64,000 nt of DNA from contig CAVSJO010000006.1 in the NCBI GenBank assembly GCA_963728445.1, forward strand, positions 558,001-622,000, in the 5' to 3' direction. Under the pieces are notes generated by a model. The model did not search any database. It saw only the letters and a list, made by a program, of their open reading frames with translations, and had not been told where the DNA came from. The stretch comes from CAVSJO01 sp963728445 (GTDB lineage: Bacteria; Gemmatimonadota; Gemmatimonadetes; Longimicrobiales; RSA9). This document shows, one piece after another, positions 1 to 8,035 of this stretch. Every line of letters begins with the position of its first letter. The first letter of the stretch is position 1. Position numbers and translations under genes: made by a program.

Positions 1-1074
1 GACGGCGAGCTGGCGGCCCGGCGCGCTGGCGAGTTCGGCGTGCCGGCCATCGCCACGGAGGCGGAGGCGGTGCTTGAACGGGACGACATCGACGTCGTCG
101 ACATCGTCACGCGCGGCGATCACCAGGACCTCGTGTTCGCGGCCCTCGACGCCGGCAAGCACGTCCTGGTGGAGAAGCCGGTGTGCCACGATTTCCGGGA
201 CGTGCGCCGCGCCGACGCCCTCGCCCGCTCGAAGGGGTTGCGGACGAAGGTGGGACTCACGTTCCGCTACGCACCCGCGGTGCTGTACATGTTCGACCTG
301 ATCCGCCAGGGCTTCGTGGGACAGCCGTTCGTGTTCAACGGCTACGAGCAGAACTCGCAGTGGCTGGACCCGGACAACCCCATGGACAAGCGCATCCACA
401 GCGAAAAGCCCACGGCCGAGCCGCCGTGGGGAGACGATCCGTCCCGGGAAGGCATCACCGTGTCCGCTCTCGAAGGCTACGGCGCGCCGACCATTGACAT
501 CGGCCTGGAGTGCGTGGGCGCCGACCTGACGCGGGTGATCGGCGTGCTGGCGAACATGGTGCCCTTCCGACGGCGCACGAACCTCGATGCCGAGCGCGAA
601 CGGATCAACATCGACGACGCCGACATGTTCATGGCGGAGGCGGCCAACCGTGCTCTCTTCTCCATGCAGTCCAGCTACGTGACCGTCGGCAACTACCCCG
701 GCGTCGAGGCCCGCATCTTCGGGTCCGAGGGGGCCATCCGGGTACGGCTGGTGGAGGAGTTCGGGGTCATCCAGACGATCCACACGGCCACGAAAGACGC
801 CGTCGAGTTCGTGCAGCGGGAGATCCCGACGGCGTACTTTCCGCCGGGCTACACCCCGGGCGACGCGTGGAGCAGCGCGTTCTACGGAAACCTGGTGCAC
901 GACTTCTGCCGTGAGATCCTGGACGGCGCGCATGCGTGTCGGGGCGACTTCGCTCAGAGCGCCCGCGTGCAGGAGATCATCAACGCCGTTACGCTGTCCC
1001 ATCGCGAGAGCCGCTGGGTCGACCTGCCGCTGCCCGAGGACGTCGGCGGCGCCGGCCAGCCGAGCCCGTTCTGA
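1..1074 (+). CDS. Gfo/Idh/MocA family oxidoreductase (5' end outside window)
   Basis: NAD(P)-dependent sugar or inositol-type dehydrogenase. The frame is open from base 1, and the codons before the first possible GTG (position 40) read as a normal Rossmann-fold continuation, so the true start lies upstream of the window. The segment VVDIVTRGDHQDLV is the usual strand after the dinucleotide-binding loop, and HVLVEKPV carries the family's EKP lysine used in hydride transfer. The C-terminal part (GVEARIFGSEGAIRV) is the alpha/beta substrate domain. It is followed 17 bp later by a second Gfo/Idh/MocA gene and then a 2-hydroxyacid dehydrogenase on the same strand, which suggests one sugar or sugar-acid catabolic operon. 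The substrate cannot be told from the sequence. Confidence 0.9.
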   Translation, partial: DGELAARRAGEFGVPAIATEAEAVLERDDIDVVDIVTRGDHQDLVFAALDAGKHVLVEKPVCHDFRDVRRADALARSKGLRTKVGLTFRYAPAVLYMFDLIRQGFVGQPFVFNGYEQNSQWLDPDNPMDKRIHSEKPTAEPPWGDDPSREGITVSALEGYGAPTIDIGLECVGADLTRVIGVLANMVPFRRRTNLDAERERINIDDADMFMAEAANRALFSMQSSYVTVGNYPGVEARIFGSEGAIRVRLVEEFGVIQTIHTATKDAVEFVQREIPTAYFPPGYTPGDAWSSAFYGNLVHDFCREILDGAHACRGDFAQSARVQEIINAVTLSHRESRWVDLPLPEDVGGAGQPSPF

Positions 1075-1091
1075 CAGAGAAGGGAGTGGCA

Positions 1092-2105
1092 GTGACCGGA
1101 CCCGGAGACGACACCCGCCTGCGCTGGGGCGTGCTGAGCACGGCCAACATCGGGCGGGCCGCCGTGAACCCCGCCATCCGCGCGTCGCGCAACGGAGAGC
1201 TGGTGGCCGTCGCCAGCCGGGACGCGGCGCGCGCCCGCGAGTTCGCCCAGGCCCACGACATCCCCCGTCACCACGGCAGCTACGAGGCGCTCCTCGACGA
1301 CCCCGACATCGACGCGGTCTACGTACCCCTGCCGAACGCGCTGCACCGGGAGTGGACGATCCGCGCCGCCGAGGCCGGCAAGCACGTGCTGTGCGAGAAG
1401 CCGCTGGCGATGACCGCTTCGGAGTGTCGGGAGATGGCGGACGTGGCGGAGCAGGCGGGCGTGCGCCTGATGGAGGCGTTCATGTACCGCTTCCATCCTC
1501 GCACCGAGCGGCTTCTGGAGCTGGTCCACGGCGGCGTCGCGGGAGACGTCCGGGCGATCCACAGCGCCTTCACCTTCCGCCTCACCCGGCCCGGCAACAT
1601 CCGCATGAGCGCCGAGCTCGGGGGCGGGGCCCTCATGGACGTCGGCTGCTACTGCGTGAACGTGAGCCGGACCGTCCTCGGCGCCGAGCCCGTCGAGGCG
1701 CGGGCGTGGGCCGAGTGGGCGGAAACGGGCGTCGACGCGCGTCTGGCCGGCGCCCTGCGCTTCGAGAGCGGCGTCGTCGCCCAGTTCGACTGCGCTCTCG
1801 ACCTCGAGCGACGGGAGGCCGTCGAGGTCGCCGGCACCGACGCCTGGCTCTCCGTGGATTCCGCGTTCCTGCCGGGCACGGGCGACGTCGAGATCGTCGA
1901 GCATCGCGGCCGGGGCGACGTCGCCCGGCATACCATCACCGGCGTCGACGAGTACCGGCTCATGGTCGAGCATTTCGCCGACGCCGTGCTCACCGGCGCG
2001 CCGCTCCGCTACGACGCCGCCGAGGCCGCCGCGAACATGGCCGCCATCGAGGCGCTCTACCGCTCCGCCCGAAACGGCGGCCGACCCGCCGAGGTGCAGC
2101 GGTGA
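1092..2105 (+). CDS. Gfo/Idh/MocA family oxidoreductase
   Basis: 337-aa NAD(P)-dependent oxidoreductase. The N-terminal GVLSTANIGR is the dinucleotide-binding turn, CEKPLAM holds the catalytic EKP motif, and MEAFMYRFHP followed by GGGALMDVGCYCVN is the pattern of the xylose dehydrogenase / dihydrodiol dehydrogenase branch of the family. I place the start at GTG 1092 because a GAAGGGAG ribosome-binding site lies about 5 bases upstream; another in-frame GTG sits at 1086. The stop overlaps the next start by 4 bases (GTGA), so it is translationally coupled to the 2-hydroxyacid dehydrogenase. With the upstream paralogue it probably performs consecutive redox steps on a sugar or sugar acid (inference). 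Confidence 0.9.
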   Translation: MTGPGDDTRLRWGVLSTANIGRAAVNPAIRASRNGELVAVASRDAARAREFAQAHDIPRHHGSYEALLDDPDIDAVYVPLPNALHREWTIRAAEAGKHVLCEKPLAMTASECREMADVAEQAGVRLMEAFMYRFHPRTERLLELVHGGVAGDVRAIHSAFTFRLTRPGNIRMSAELGGGALMDVGCYCVNVSRTVLGAEPVEARAWAEWAETGVDARLAGALRFESGVVAQFDCALDLERREAVEVAGTDAWLSVDSAFLPGTGDVEIVEHRGRGDVARHTITGVDEYRLMVEHFADAVLTGAPLRYDAAEAAANMAAIEALYRSARNGGRPAEVQR

Positions 2106-3220
2106 GCGCGGGTGAACCGACTGCCCCGGCGGTCCCGGCGGCCCCGGCGACCCGGCCGCGCCCGACGGGCGACGCGCCCTCCTCTCCGCCGACCGTCCTC
2201 TACGCGAGCTGGGTGGAGCCGGAGCTCGTGGAGCGTGTGCGGGCCGCGCACCCCGGCGTCGACGTGATCTTCGAGCCGGACCTGATCCCCAGCCCCCGCT
2301 ACGCCACGGACCATTCCGGTGCGCCGCTCGACCGGACGCCCGGGCAGGAGGCCCGCTGGCGCGAGCTCCTCGCCCGCGCGGACGTCCTCTTCGACTTCGA
2401 CGTGACCCACCGCTCCGACCTGCCCGACCTCGTGCCCCGCCTGCGCTGGATCCAGGCGACGAGCGCCGGCATCGGTCAGCTCGTGCTCCGACGCCGCTAC
2501 GCCGAGCGCATGACCGGCGTCATCTTCACCACCGCCAGCGGCGTCCACGCCCGGCCCCTCGCCGAATTCGCGCTCCTTGGCATGCTCGCCTTCAGCCGCG
2601 ACCTGCTCACCATGCAGGCACAGCAGCGGCAGCACGTCTGGGAGCGCTTCTCGGGCACCGACCTGAGCGGGCGCACCGTCGTCGTCTACGGCCATGGCGC
2701 CATCGGCGTCGAGGTCGGGCGCGTCGCCCACGCGCTGGGCATGCACGTGATCGGCGTCAAGCGCTCCACGGAAGGCGACGTCGCCGCCTCCCTCCACGCC
2801 GACGAGCTCCACCCGTCCGCCGACTTCCGCTCCGTGCTGCCCCGTGCCGAGTTCCTCGTGCTCGCTGCGCCCCACACGCCCGAGACGGAGAACGTGCTCG
2901 ACGCGGACGCGCTCGCCCTGCTTCCGGAGGGCGCCGTGCTCGTCAACATCGGCCGCGGCGCGCTCGTGGACGAGGACGCCCTTGTCGCCGTACTCCGGAC
3001 GGGGCGACTGCGCGGGGCGGCGCTCGACGTATTTCGGGAGGAGCCGCTGCCACCCGACAGCCCCCTCTGGGACCTCCCCAACGTGCTCGTGAGCCCCCAC
3101 TCCGCCGCCAACAGCGAGCGGGAGAACGCCCGCATCACCGAGCTGTTCATCGATAACCTGCGACGGTTCCGGGAAGGACGACCTCTGAGAAACGTGCTCG
3201 ACGTGGACCGGCTGTACTGA
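2102..3220 (+). CDS. D-isomer specific 2-hydroxyacid dehydrogenase
   Basis: 372-aa NAD-dependent 2-hydroxyacid dehydrogenase. A Pro/Ala-rich N-terminus of about 35 residues precedes the catalytic domain. VVYGHGAIGVEVG near residue 194 is the GxGxxG NAD-binding loop. The catalytic Arg is in NIGRGALVDEDAL (about residue 285) and the catalytic His in SPHSAAN near the C-terminus. The GTG start overlaps the preceding stop by 4 bases. Reduction of a 2-keto acid to a D-2-hydroxy acid, or the reverse, fits an operon with two Gfo/Idh oxidoreductases. The exact substrate is unknown. It converges on the GH84 gene with a 39-bp gap and no clear terminator. Confidence 0.92.
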   Translation: MSAGEPTAPAVPAAPATRPRPTGDAPSSPPTVLYASWVEPELVERVRAAHPGVDVIFEPDLIPSPRYATDHSGAPLDRTPGQEARWRELLARADVLFDFDVTHRSDLPDLVPRLRWIQATSAGIGQLVLRRRYAERMTGVIFTTASGVHARPLAEFALLGMLAFSRDLLTMQAQQRQHVWERFSGTDLSGRTVVVYGHGAIGVEVGRVAHALGMHVIGVKRSTEGDVAASLHADELHPSADFRSVLPRAEFLVLAAPHTPETENVLDADALALLPEGAVLVNIGRGALVDEDALVAVLRTGRLRGAALDVFREEPLPPDSPLWDLPNVLVSPHSAANSERENARITELFIDNLRRFREGRPLRNVLDVDRLY

Positions 3221-3259
3221 GGGGGGCGCTGCCCGTCATCGCCGCTGCCCGTCTGCCCT

Positions 3260-4324
3260 TTACTGCGTCTTCACCAGATCGTCGGTGATGCGGTACTCGC
3301 CGTCCAGCCACGCGACGATCTCCCTCGCCCCCGCGTCGTCGAAGGCGTCGTAGCGCGCCCGCAGCGCCTCCGCCCTATCCCCCAGCCTGTCCAGACCGAC
3401 GTCCTGGAGCGTCAGCAGGTCGTCCCGCACCAGGTCCCCGAGCTCGCGCCCCAGCACCGTCTGCGCGGCGCGTCGAAACGACTCCCCGTACCGGTAGTCC
3501 GGACCGCGGTCGTAGCTGTCCAGAAGCGTGAGCGCCGGGATGCGCGTCAGCACCGGCTGCAGGGCCGGATTGATGCCGTGCCCCGCCACGTGCTCCGCGA
3601 GGGAGGAGGGCCGACCCGTGAACGCCCGCAGGTGCAGGTACTGCGACATGCGGTGCCCGTCGTTCACCGGGTAGTTGTCCCACAGGAAGGGGCGCCGTTG
3701 CAGCCTTTCCGCGATCGCGTCCAGGTGCCCCGGAGAGTACTCCCGCGAGACCACTTCCTCCCCCGTCCAGAAGACCTCCACCGCTGGATCCAGCAGCCGC
3801 CCCAGATCCTCCAGATAGTGCGCCGGCCGGCGCCCGAAGACCCGGTCGAGCACGGGATCCATGGAGTAGTAGCTCGGGCAGACGAAGAGACGCTCTGCGC
3901 CGCTCCGCTCCCGGGCGAACGCCACGACCTCGGCCTGCCGCGCCGCGAGATCGGGCACGTCGCTCTTCATGTCGTCGAACAGGATGGCGACGTCCCGCGC
4001 CCCGAGATCGTCGAAGAACGCCAGCTTCCGCGCCAGCGCCTCCTTCGCCGTCGCGCCCCAGTCCGTCCAGACCTCGTATGGGCTGAGCCCCACGCCGAAG
4101 CGCACGCCCAGCTCCGCGCAACGAGCCGCGAAGTCCGCGAGCCGCTCCGCCTCCTCCCCGGGATGATCGGCGCGCCAGCGTCGCCGCAGGTACGCGTCCG
4201 CCTTCGGCGCGTACAGGTAGAAGCCGTAGCCCCGCTCCCCCAGGAACGCGGCCGTCTCCGCCCGCTCCACCCACGACCAGGCTCGCCCGAAATAGCCCTC
4301 GATGATCCCCAGCTCCGGTCGCAT
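3260..4324 (-). CDS. GH84-type beta-N-acetylglucosaminidase (O-GlcNAcase/hyaluronidase-like)
   Basis: 354-aa protein resembling the catalytic domain of glycoside hydrolase family 84. The N-terminus GIIEGYFGRAWSW, then YLYAPKADAY, matches the family's opening strands. ILFDDMKSDVP carries the adjacent Asp pair (about residues 117-118) used in substrate-assisted catalysis on N-acetylhexosamines. No signal peptide and no accessory domains are visible, so it is shorter than clostridial GH84 enzymes and is probably cytoplasmic. I choose ATG 4324 because GAGGGGG lies just upstream; a GTG at 4336 is possible. It points towards the Gfo/Idh operon and may act on the same amino-sugar substrates (inference). 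Confidence 0.85.
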   Translation of the reverse strand: MRPELGIIEGYFGRAWSWVERAETAAFLGERGYGFYLYAPKADAYLRRRWRADHPGEEAERLADFAARCAELGVRFGVGLSPYEVWTDWGATAKEALARKLAFFDDLGARDVAILFDDMKSDVPDLAARQAEVVAFARERSGAERLFVCPSYYSMDPVLDRVFGRRPAHYLEDLGRLLDPAVEVFWTGEEVVSREYSPGHLDAIAERLQRRPFLWDNYPVNDGHRMSQYLHLRAFTGRPSSLAEHVAGHGINPALQPVLTRIPALTLLDSYDRGPDYRYGESFRRAAQTVLGRELGDLVRDDLLTLQDVGLDRLGDRAEALRARYDAFDDAGAREIVAWLDGEYRITDDLVKTQ

Positions 4325-4587
4325 CTGCCCCCTCACGCGTCCACGGTTTCGTTCAATCCTTCCGGCAAGCTACGGGCGCGCTCACCCTGCGTCACTCGAG
4401 CGCGCCCACTTGCGTCACTCGAGGCGCTCACACCCGCGTCGCCGCGCCCCCGCGCCCCCGCGCCCCCCGCGTCTCGCGAGGCTTCACGATGCCCCGCGAG
4501 CTCCGTCCCGCGTCACGGGCTCGCCTCGCTGCCTGCTTCCGTCGTAGAATCCAGCCTGCGGCGAGCGAGCACACCAAGGAGCACGTC

Positions 4588-5079
4588 ATGGCCATTCGCG
4601 TCTTCGTCACGGGCGGGACCTTCGACAAGGAGTACGACGAGGTGCACGGCACCCTCGACTTCCGCGACACGCACCTCACCGAGATGCTCCGTCTGGGCCG
4701 GTGTCGCCTCGACGTTTCCGTGCGGACACTCATGATGCTCGACAGCCTCGACATGACCGACGAAGACCGCGCGACCGTCGTCGAGCACTGCCGTCGCTGC
4801 CAGGAATCGCAGATCGTCGTCACCCACGGCACCGACACCATGGTCGACACCGCACGCGCCCTGGCCCACGGCGTCCAGGGCAAGACGATCGTGCTCACCG
4901 GCGCCATGATCCCCTACGCGTTCGGCAGCTCCGACGGACTGTTCAACCTCGGCAGCGCCCTCTCCTTCGTGCAGGTCCTGCCCCCGGACGTCTACGTGGC
5001 CATGAACGGCCACTTCTTCTCCTGGGACGACGTCCGGAAGAACCGTGAGGCCGGCGTCTTCGAGCGTATCGGCCGCTGA
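4588..5079 (+). CDS. asparaginase-family N-terminal-domain protein
   Basis: 163-aa protein matching the N-terminal domain of L-asparaginase. VFVTGGTFDKEY carries the nucleophile-loop TGGTF, and VTHGTDTMVDTA carries the second conserved THGTDT motif with its catalytic Thr-Asp; KTIVLTGAMIPYAF follows as in the family. Typical L-asparaginases have about 330 residues, so the C-terminal domain is missing; single-domain relatives exist as stand-alone genes. AAGGAG six bases before ATG 4588 supports the start. No operon partner is evident. Asparaginase activity is uncertain because the second domain normally helps form the active-site interface. Confidence 0.85.
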   Translation: MAIRVFVTGGTFDKEYDEVHGTLDFRDTHLTEMLRLGRCRLDVSVRTLMMLDSLDMTDEDRATVVEHCRRCQESQIVVTHGTDTMVDTARALAHGVQGKTIVLTGAMIPYAFGSSDGLFNLGSALSFVQVLPPDVYVAMNGHFFSWDDVRKNREAGVFERIGR

Positions 5080-5232
5080 GCGCCGCGCGGCCCGCGAGCG
5101 GTGCCGCCCGCCGCGTCCCCCTGCGCCCGCCCCGTGCCCGCCCCGTGCTCCCGCGTCCGCCTCGGCCCCCGACTCCCCTCGAGTGCCCCGGCGGGCCATT
5201 TCGTATTAACTTCATATGTTTCCACGTTCTGC

Positions 5233-5261
5233 TTGACAGATCGCCGGCTGCTCCGCATATT
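5233..5261 (+). promoter_or_regulatory. predicted sigma70-type promoter of the first csp gene
   Basis: TTGACA (5233-5238), a 17-bp spacer, then CATATT (5256-5261). The -35 box is perfect and the -10 matches four of six positions. Transcription would start near 5268, giving a 5' leader of about 155 nt before the csp start codon. The rest of the 5080-5421 gap holds the leader hairpin listed next and GC-rich sequence with nothing else I recognise. Confidence 0.7.
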
Positions 5262-5311
5262 TCGGCCGGCGAGTGAACTCCGGCGGGTGTCCGGAGACCG
5301 GTAACGAAAGG

Positions 5312-5338
5312 ACCTGGGCGCTATCGCCCAGGTTTTTT
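5312..5338 (+). terminator. terminator-like hairpin inside the csp leader (candidate attenuator)
   Basis: ACCTGGGCG (5312-5320) pairs perfectly with CGCCCAGGT (5325-5333) around a CTAT loop, followed by TTTTT. It has the form of an intrinsic terminator but lies only about 45-70 nt downstream of the predicted transcription start and about 85 nt before the csp ATG. A near-identical element sits in the leader of the second csp gene (50631-50658). It could be premature termination that is relieved under cold or by Csp itself, or a protective 5' structure. Confidence 0.7.
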
Positions 5339-5421
5339 GTTACGCGCCAGGACATGGTGGGATCGAGTGGTACGGAGAGACCGCGCCCCGAGAGCACCGA
5401 ACAACAGAGGAGTACGGTAAC

Positions 5422-5628
5422 ATGCGTACCACGGGAACCGTGAAGTGGTTCAACGACCAGAAGGGCTTCGGCTTCATCACGCCGGAGGATGGGGGCAAGG
5501 ACTGCTTCGTACACCATTCTGCCATCCAGGGCAGCGGCTTCAAGACGCTTGCCGAAGGACAGCGGGTGGAGTTCGACGTCGTGCAGGGCCAGAAGGGCCC
5601 GGCGGCCGAGAACGTCGTGAAGCTCTAG
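5422..5628 (+). CDS. csp: CspA-family cold-shock protein
   Basis: 68-aa single cold-shock domain. GTVKWFNDQKGFGFI contains RNP1 (KGFGFI) and DCFVHHSAI is RNP2; these bind single-stranded RNA or DNA and melt RNA secondary structure. The length is typical of the family. ATG 5422 follows GAGGAG and a TACGGTAAC spacer. A paralogue of the same length on the other strand at 50339-50545 differs at about eight residues, mainly around residues 25, 37-42 and the C-terminus. The long structured leader and a strong terminator just downstream make this a monocistronic, post-transcriptionally controlled gene. Confidence 0.97.
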   Translation: MRTTGTVKWFNDQKGFGFITPEDGGKDCFVHHSAIQGSGFKTLAEGQRVEFDVVQGQKGPAAENVVKL

Positions 5629-5675
5629 CCTTCGCGATCGAGGGCAGCGCCTGAAAAGGCGGCGCCTGAGACGGG

Positions 5676-5714
5676 CCGGCCGCTCCCGGGGGATCCCCGG
5701 GGGCGGCCGGTTTT
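5676..5714 (+). terminator. intrinsic terminator after csp
   Basis: A 16-bp stem (5676-5691 pairing with 5695-5710, one G-T wobble) with a GAT loop is followed by TTTTCGTT. It lies 47 bp after the csp stop. The T run is on the + side only, so it ends the csp transcript rather than the convergent FAD-oxidoreductase operon. Confidence 0.85.
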
Positions 5715-5847
5715 CGTTCGGGGGGTGGCGGGCCCCTCCCCCAACCACAACAACTCCTCGGAACAGAACACCAGGCCCGCAGAACACGATCCCCGCCCGG
5801 CCTCACGCCGTTTACCGCTGCGCCCGACAACCGCCGCCCCCGACCGG

Positions 5848-7266
5848 CTAGAGGGACCGCAGGGCCGAGCGAGCGGCGTTCCAGCCACACATCCCGTGGA
5901 CGGCCCCGCCGGGGGGAGTCGCCGCAGAGCAGAGGAAGAGCCCGTGGAGGGGCGTCCGGTACGGATCGGCGGAGAACGTCGGCCGGAAGAGGAGTTGCCG
6001 CATGTCCTGCACGCCGCCGCTGATGTCACCACCCACCAGGTTCGGGTCGTGGGCCTCCATGGCGGCCGTGTCCATGGCATGGCGAGCCATGATGATATCC
6101 CGGAATCCGGGAGCGAATCGTTCGATCTGCCGCTCGACGGCCGCCGTCATGTCCCAGCGCGCCCCATTGGGCACGTGGCAGTACGCCCACGCGACGTGTC
6201 CGCCCGGCGGCGCCCGTCCAGGATCCAGCACGGTCGGCTGGGCGAGGATCACGTACGGCTCGTCGTCCGGCCGGCGGTACCATGCGGCGTCGGCGGACCG
6301 GGCGATGACGTCGGCGGTGGGTCCGATGTGGATGGTCCCGGCGTCGTGGCACTCCGCGGCGGTCCACGGGATCGGCTCCGAGAGCGCCCAGTCCATCTTG
6401 AAGACGCCCGGAGCGTAGCGGAAGCGGCGGAGGTGTGCGGCGTACCGCGGAGGGAGGCGCTCGCCGGCAACCTGAAGCACCTGCCGCGGCGTGAGATCGA
6501 GGAACGTCGCCCGGCTCGGTGGCAACTCGTCCAGGGATCGGATCCAGCGGCCCGTCTCGATCTCGCCTCCGCGTGCACGCAGCAGGGAGGCCAGGGCATC
6601 CGCAATGGACTGGGAGCCGCCTCGCGCGATGGGCCATCCCACGGCGTGCCCGCACAGGGCGAGCACGAGCCCGAAAGCGGCCGAGGGAGTGCGGTCCATG
6701 GGCAGCAGAGTGTGCGCCGCAATGCCCAGGAAAAACGCCCGCGCCCGCTCCGACTCGAAGCGAGAGCGGGCGAGACCGAGTGCGGAGCGGAGGCCCGCCA
6801 TCCCGAAGCCGGCCATCAGCAGGGGATTGCGGGGAATCCGGATCGGCGGCGAGAGGGCGTCCTCGATCACGTCCTGCCAGCGCTCCACGAACGGCGCCAT
6901 GAGGCGGCGGTACGCACGTCCGTCCCGGCCGAGGCTGTCCCCCGTCTCTGCGAGGGACCGACGGAGCACCGCCGCCGTACCGTCGTCGAACGGATGCGCC
7001 ATTGCGTGTTCCGGATGAAGCCATTCCAGCCCGTGCGCGCCAAGCGGAAGCGTGCGCAGAAAGGGCGACGCCACGCCCATCGGGTGCACGGCCGAGCACA
7101 CGTCGTGGCGAAATCCGGGCTCGGTCAGCTCCTCGGTCCGCGTCCCGCCACCCACGCGATCCGCCCCCTCGATCAGGCGGACGCGCCACCCCGCCCCGGC
7201 GAGAGCGACGGCCGCCGCCAGCCCGTTCGGACCCGCGCCGACGACGACGGCGTCAGGCGATGTCAC
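5848..7266 (-). CDS. phytoene-dehydrogenase-like FAD-dependent oxidoreductase
   Basis: 472-aa flavoprotein. The N-terminal AVVVGAGPNGLAAAVALAGAG is an FAD-binding GxGxxG Rossmann motif, followed by IEGADRVGGGTRTEE as in carotenoid desaturases and PYROXD2-like proteins. The C-terminus FLCSAATPPGGAVHGMCGWNAA is the family's closing FAD-contacting segment. The GTG start overlaps the PlsC stop (GTGA), so it is translationally coupled to that acyltransferase. The link with PlsC points to a lipid or isoprenoid redox step rather than a carotenoid cluster, since no phytoene synthase is nearby. The substrate is unknown. Confidence 0.88.
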   Translation of the reverse strand: MTSPDAVVVGAGPNGLAAAVALAGAGWRVRLIEGADRVGGGTRTEELTEPGFRHDVCSAVHPMGVASPFLRTLPLGAHGLEWLHPEHAMAHPFDDGTAAVLRRSLAETGDSLGRDGRAYRRLMAPFVERWQDVIEDALSPPIRIPRNPLLMAGFGMAGLRSALGLARSRFESERARAFFLGIAAHTLLPMDRTPSAAFGLVLALCGHAVGWPIARGGSQSIADALASLLRARGGEIETGRWIRSLDELPPSRATFLDLTPRQVLQVAGERLPPRYAAHLRRFRYAPGVFKMDWALSEPIPWTAAECHDAGTIHIGPTADVIARSADAAWYRRPDDEPYVILAQPTVLDPGRAPPGGHVAWAYCHVPNGARWDMTAAVERQIERFAPGFRDIIMARHAMDTAAMEAHDPNLVGGDISGGVQDMRQLLFRPTFSADPYRTPLHGLFLCSAATPPGGAVHGMCGWNAARSALRSL

Positions 7267-8015
7267 TTCGCAGCCTGCGCCAGCTCGCGGCGGAGCTGGT
7301 CCCGCGCCTCCTCGATCCGCTGGCGGACCTGGTCCCGCAGCGCGGGCACGTCCTCGAGCGTCAGACCCTCGGTCGGCACCGGCTCGAGCACGCGAACCTC
7401 GGCGCGAGCCGGATTGAAGACGAGGGAGCCCTTCGCCATCGCGTTCGCGGTGCCCGCGACCGCCATGGGCAGGATCGGCACCCCCGCCTCGACCGCGACG
7501 CGGAACGCTCCGTCCTTGAACGGAAGGAGGTTACCGTCCCTCGAGCGCGTGCCCTCGGGCATGATCATCACGGACACCTTCTTGTCCAGGCGGTCCCGTA
7601 TCTGCTCCATGGCCTCCGCGCGGCTGCGGGCCCGGCCTCGCTTCACGGAGATGTCGCCCGCCATGCGCATCATCCAGCCCATGAGAGGAATGCGGAAGAT
7701 CGCCTCCTTGGACAGCCACTTCATCTCCCAGGGCAGGTGGCTGATGAGGAAGATGTCGGCAAAGGACTCGTGGTTGGACACGGCGACGTAGGGCCGTCGG
7801 GGGTCTTCGATGCGCACGCCGGAGGTCCGGAACCGCCAGAGCGGGTTGATCTTCACCGTGCTCACCGCGGCGAGCCGGAACCACCGGCCGGCCGCGTAGC
7901 GCCCGGGGTCGAACGGCGCCGTCGCCGCGAAGATCAGCGCCTGGATCGGTGCGAACACCAGGACGATGACTCCGCAGCCGACCCAGAGCAGCGCGGAGAG
8001 GATGCGTCGGCCCAT
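7263..8015 (-). CDS. plsC: 1-acyl-sn-glycerol-3-phosphate acyltransferase (PlsC family)
   Basis: 250-aa membrane acyltransferase of phospholipid synthesis. A hydrophobic N-terminal segment (residues 5-30) would anchor it in the inner membrane. VSNHESFADIFLI carries the catalytic HX4D motif, and MPEGTRSRDG is the phosphate-binding motif III. A basic, charged C-terminal tail follows. It lies 20 bp after the VOC gene and overlaps the following FAD oxidoreductase by 4 bp, so the three are probably one operon. I see no clear ribosome-binding site at ATG 8015; translation may depend on the upstream gene. Confidence 0.92.
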   Translation of the reverse strand: MGRRILSALLWVGCGVIVLVFAPIQALIFAATAPFDPGRYAAGRWFRLAAVSTVKINPLWRFRTSGVRIEDPRRPYVAVSNHESFADIFLISHLPWEMKWLSKEAIFRIPLMGWMMRMAGDISVKRGRARSRAEAMEQIRDRLDKKVSVMIMPEGTRSRDGNLLPFKDGAFRVAVEAGVPILPMAVAGTANAMAKGSLVFNPARAEVRVLEPVPTEGLTLEDVPALRDQVRQRIEEARDQLRRELAQAAK

Positions 8016-8035
8016 GCGTTACGGTGGTTTCGGGT

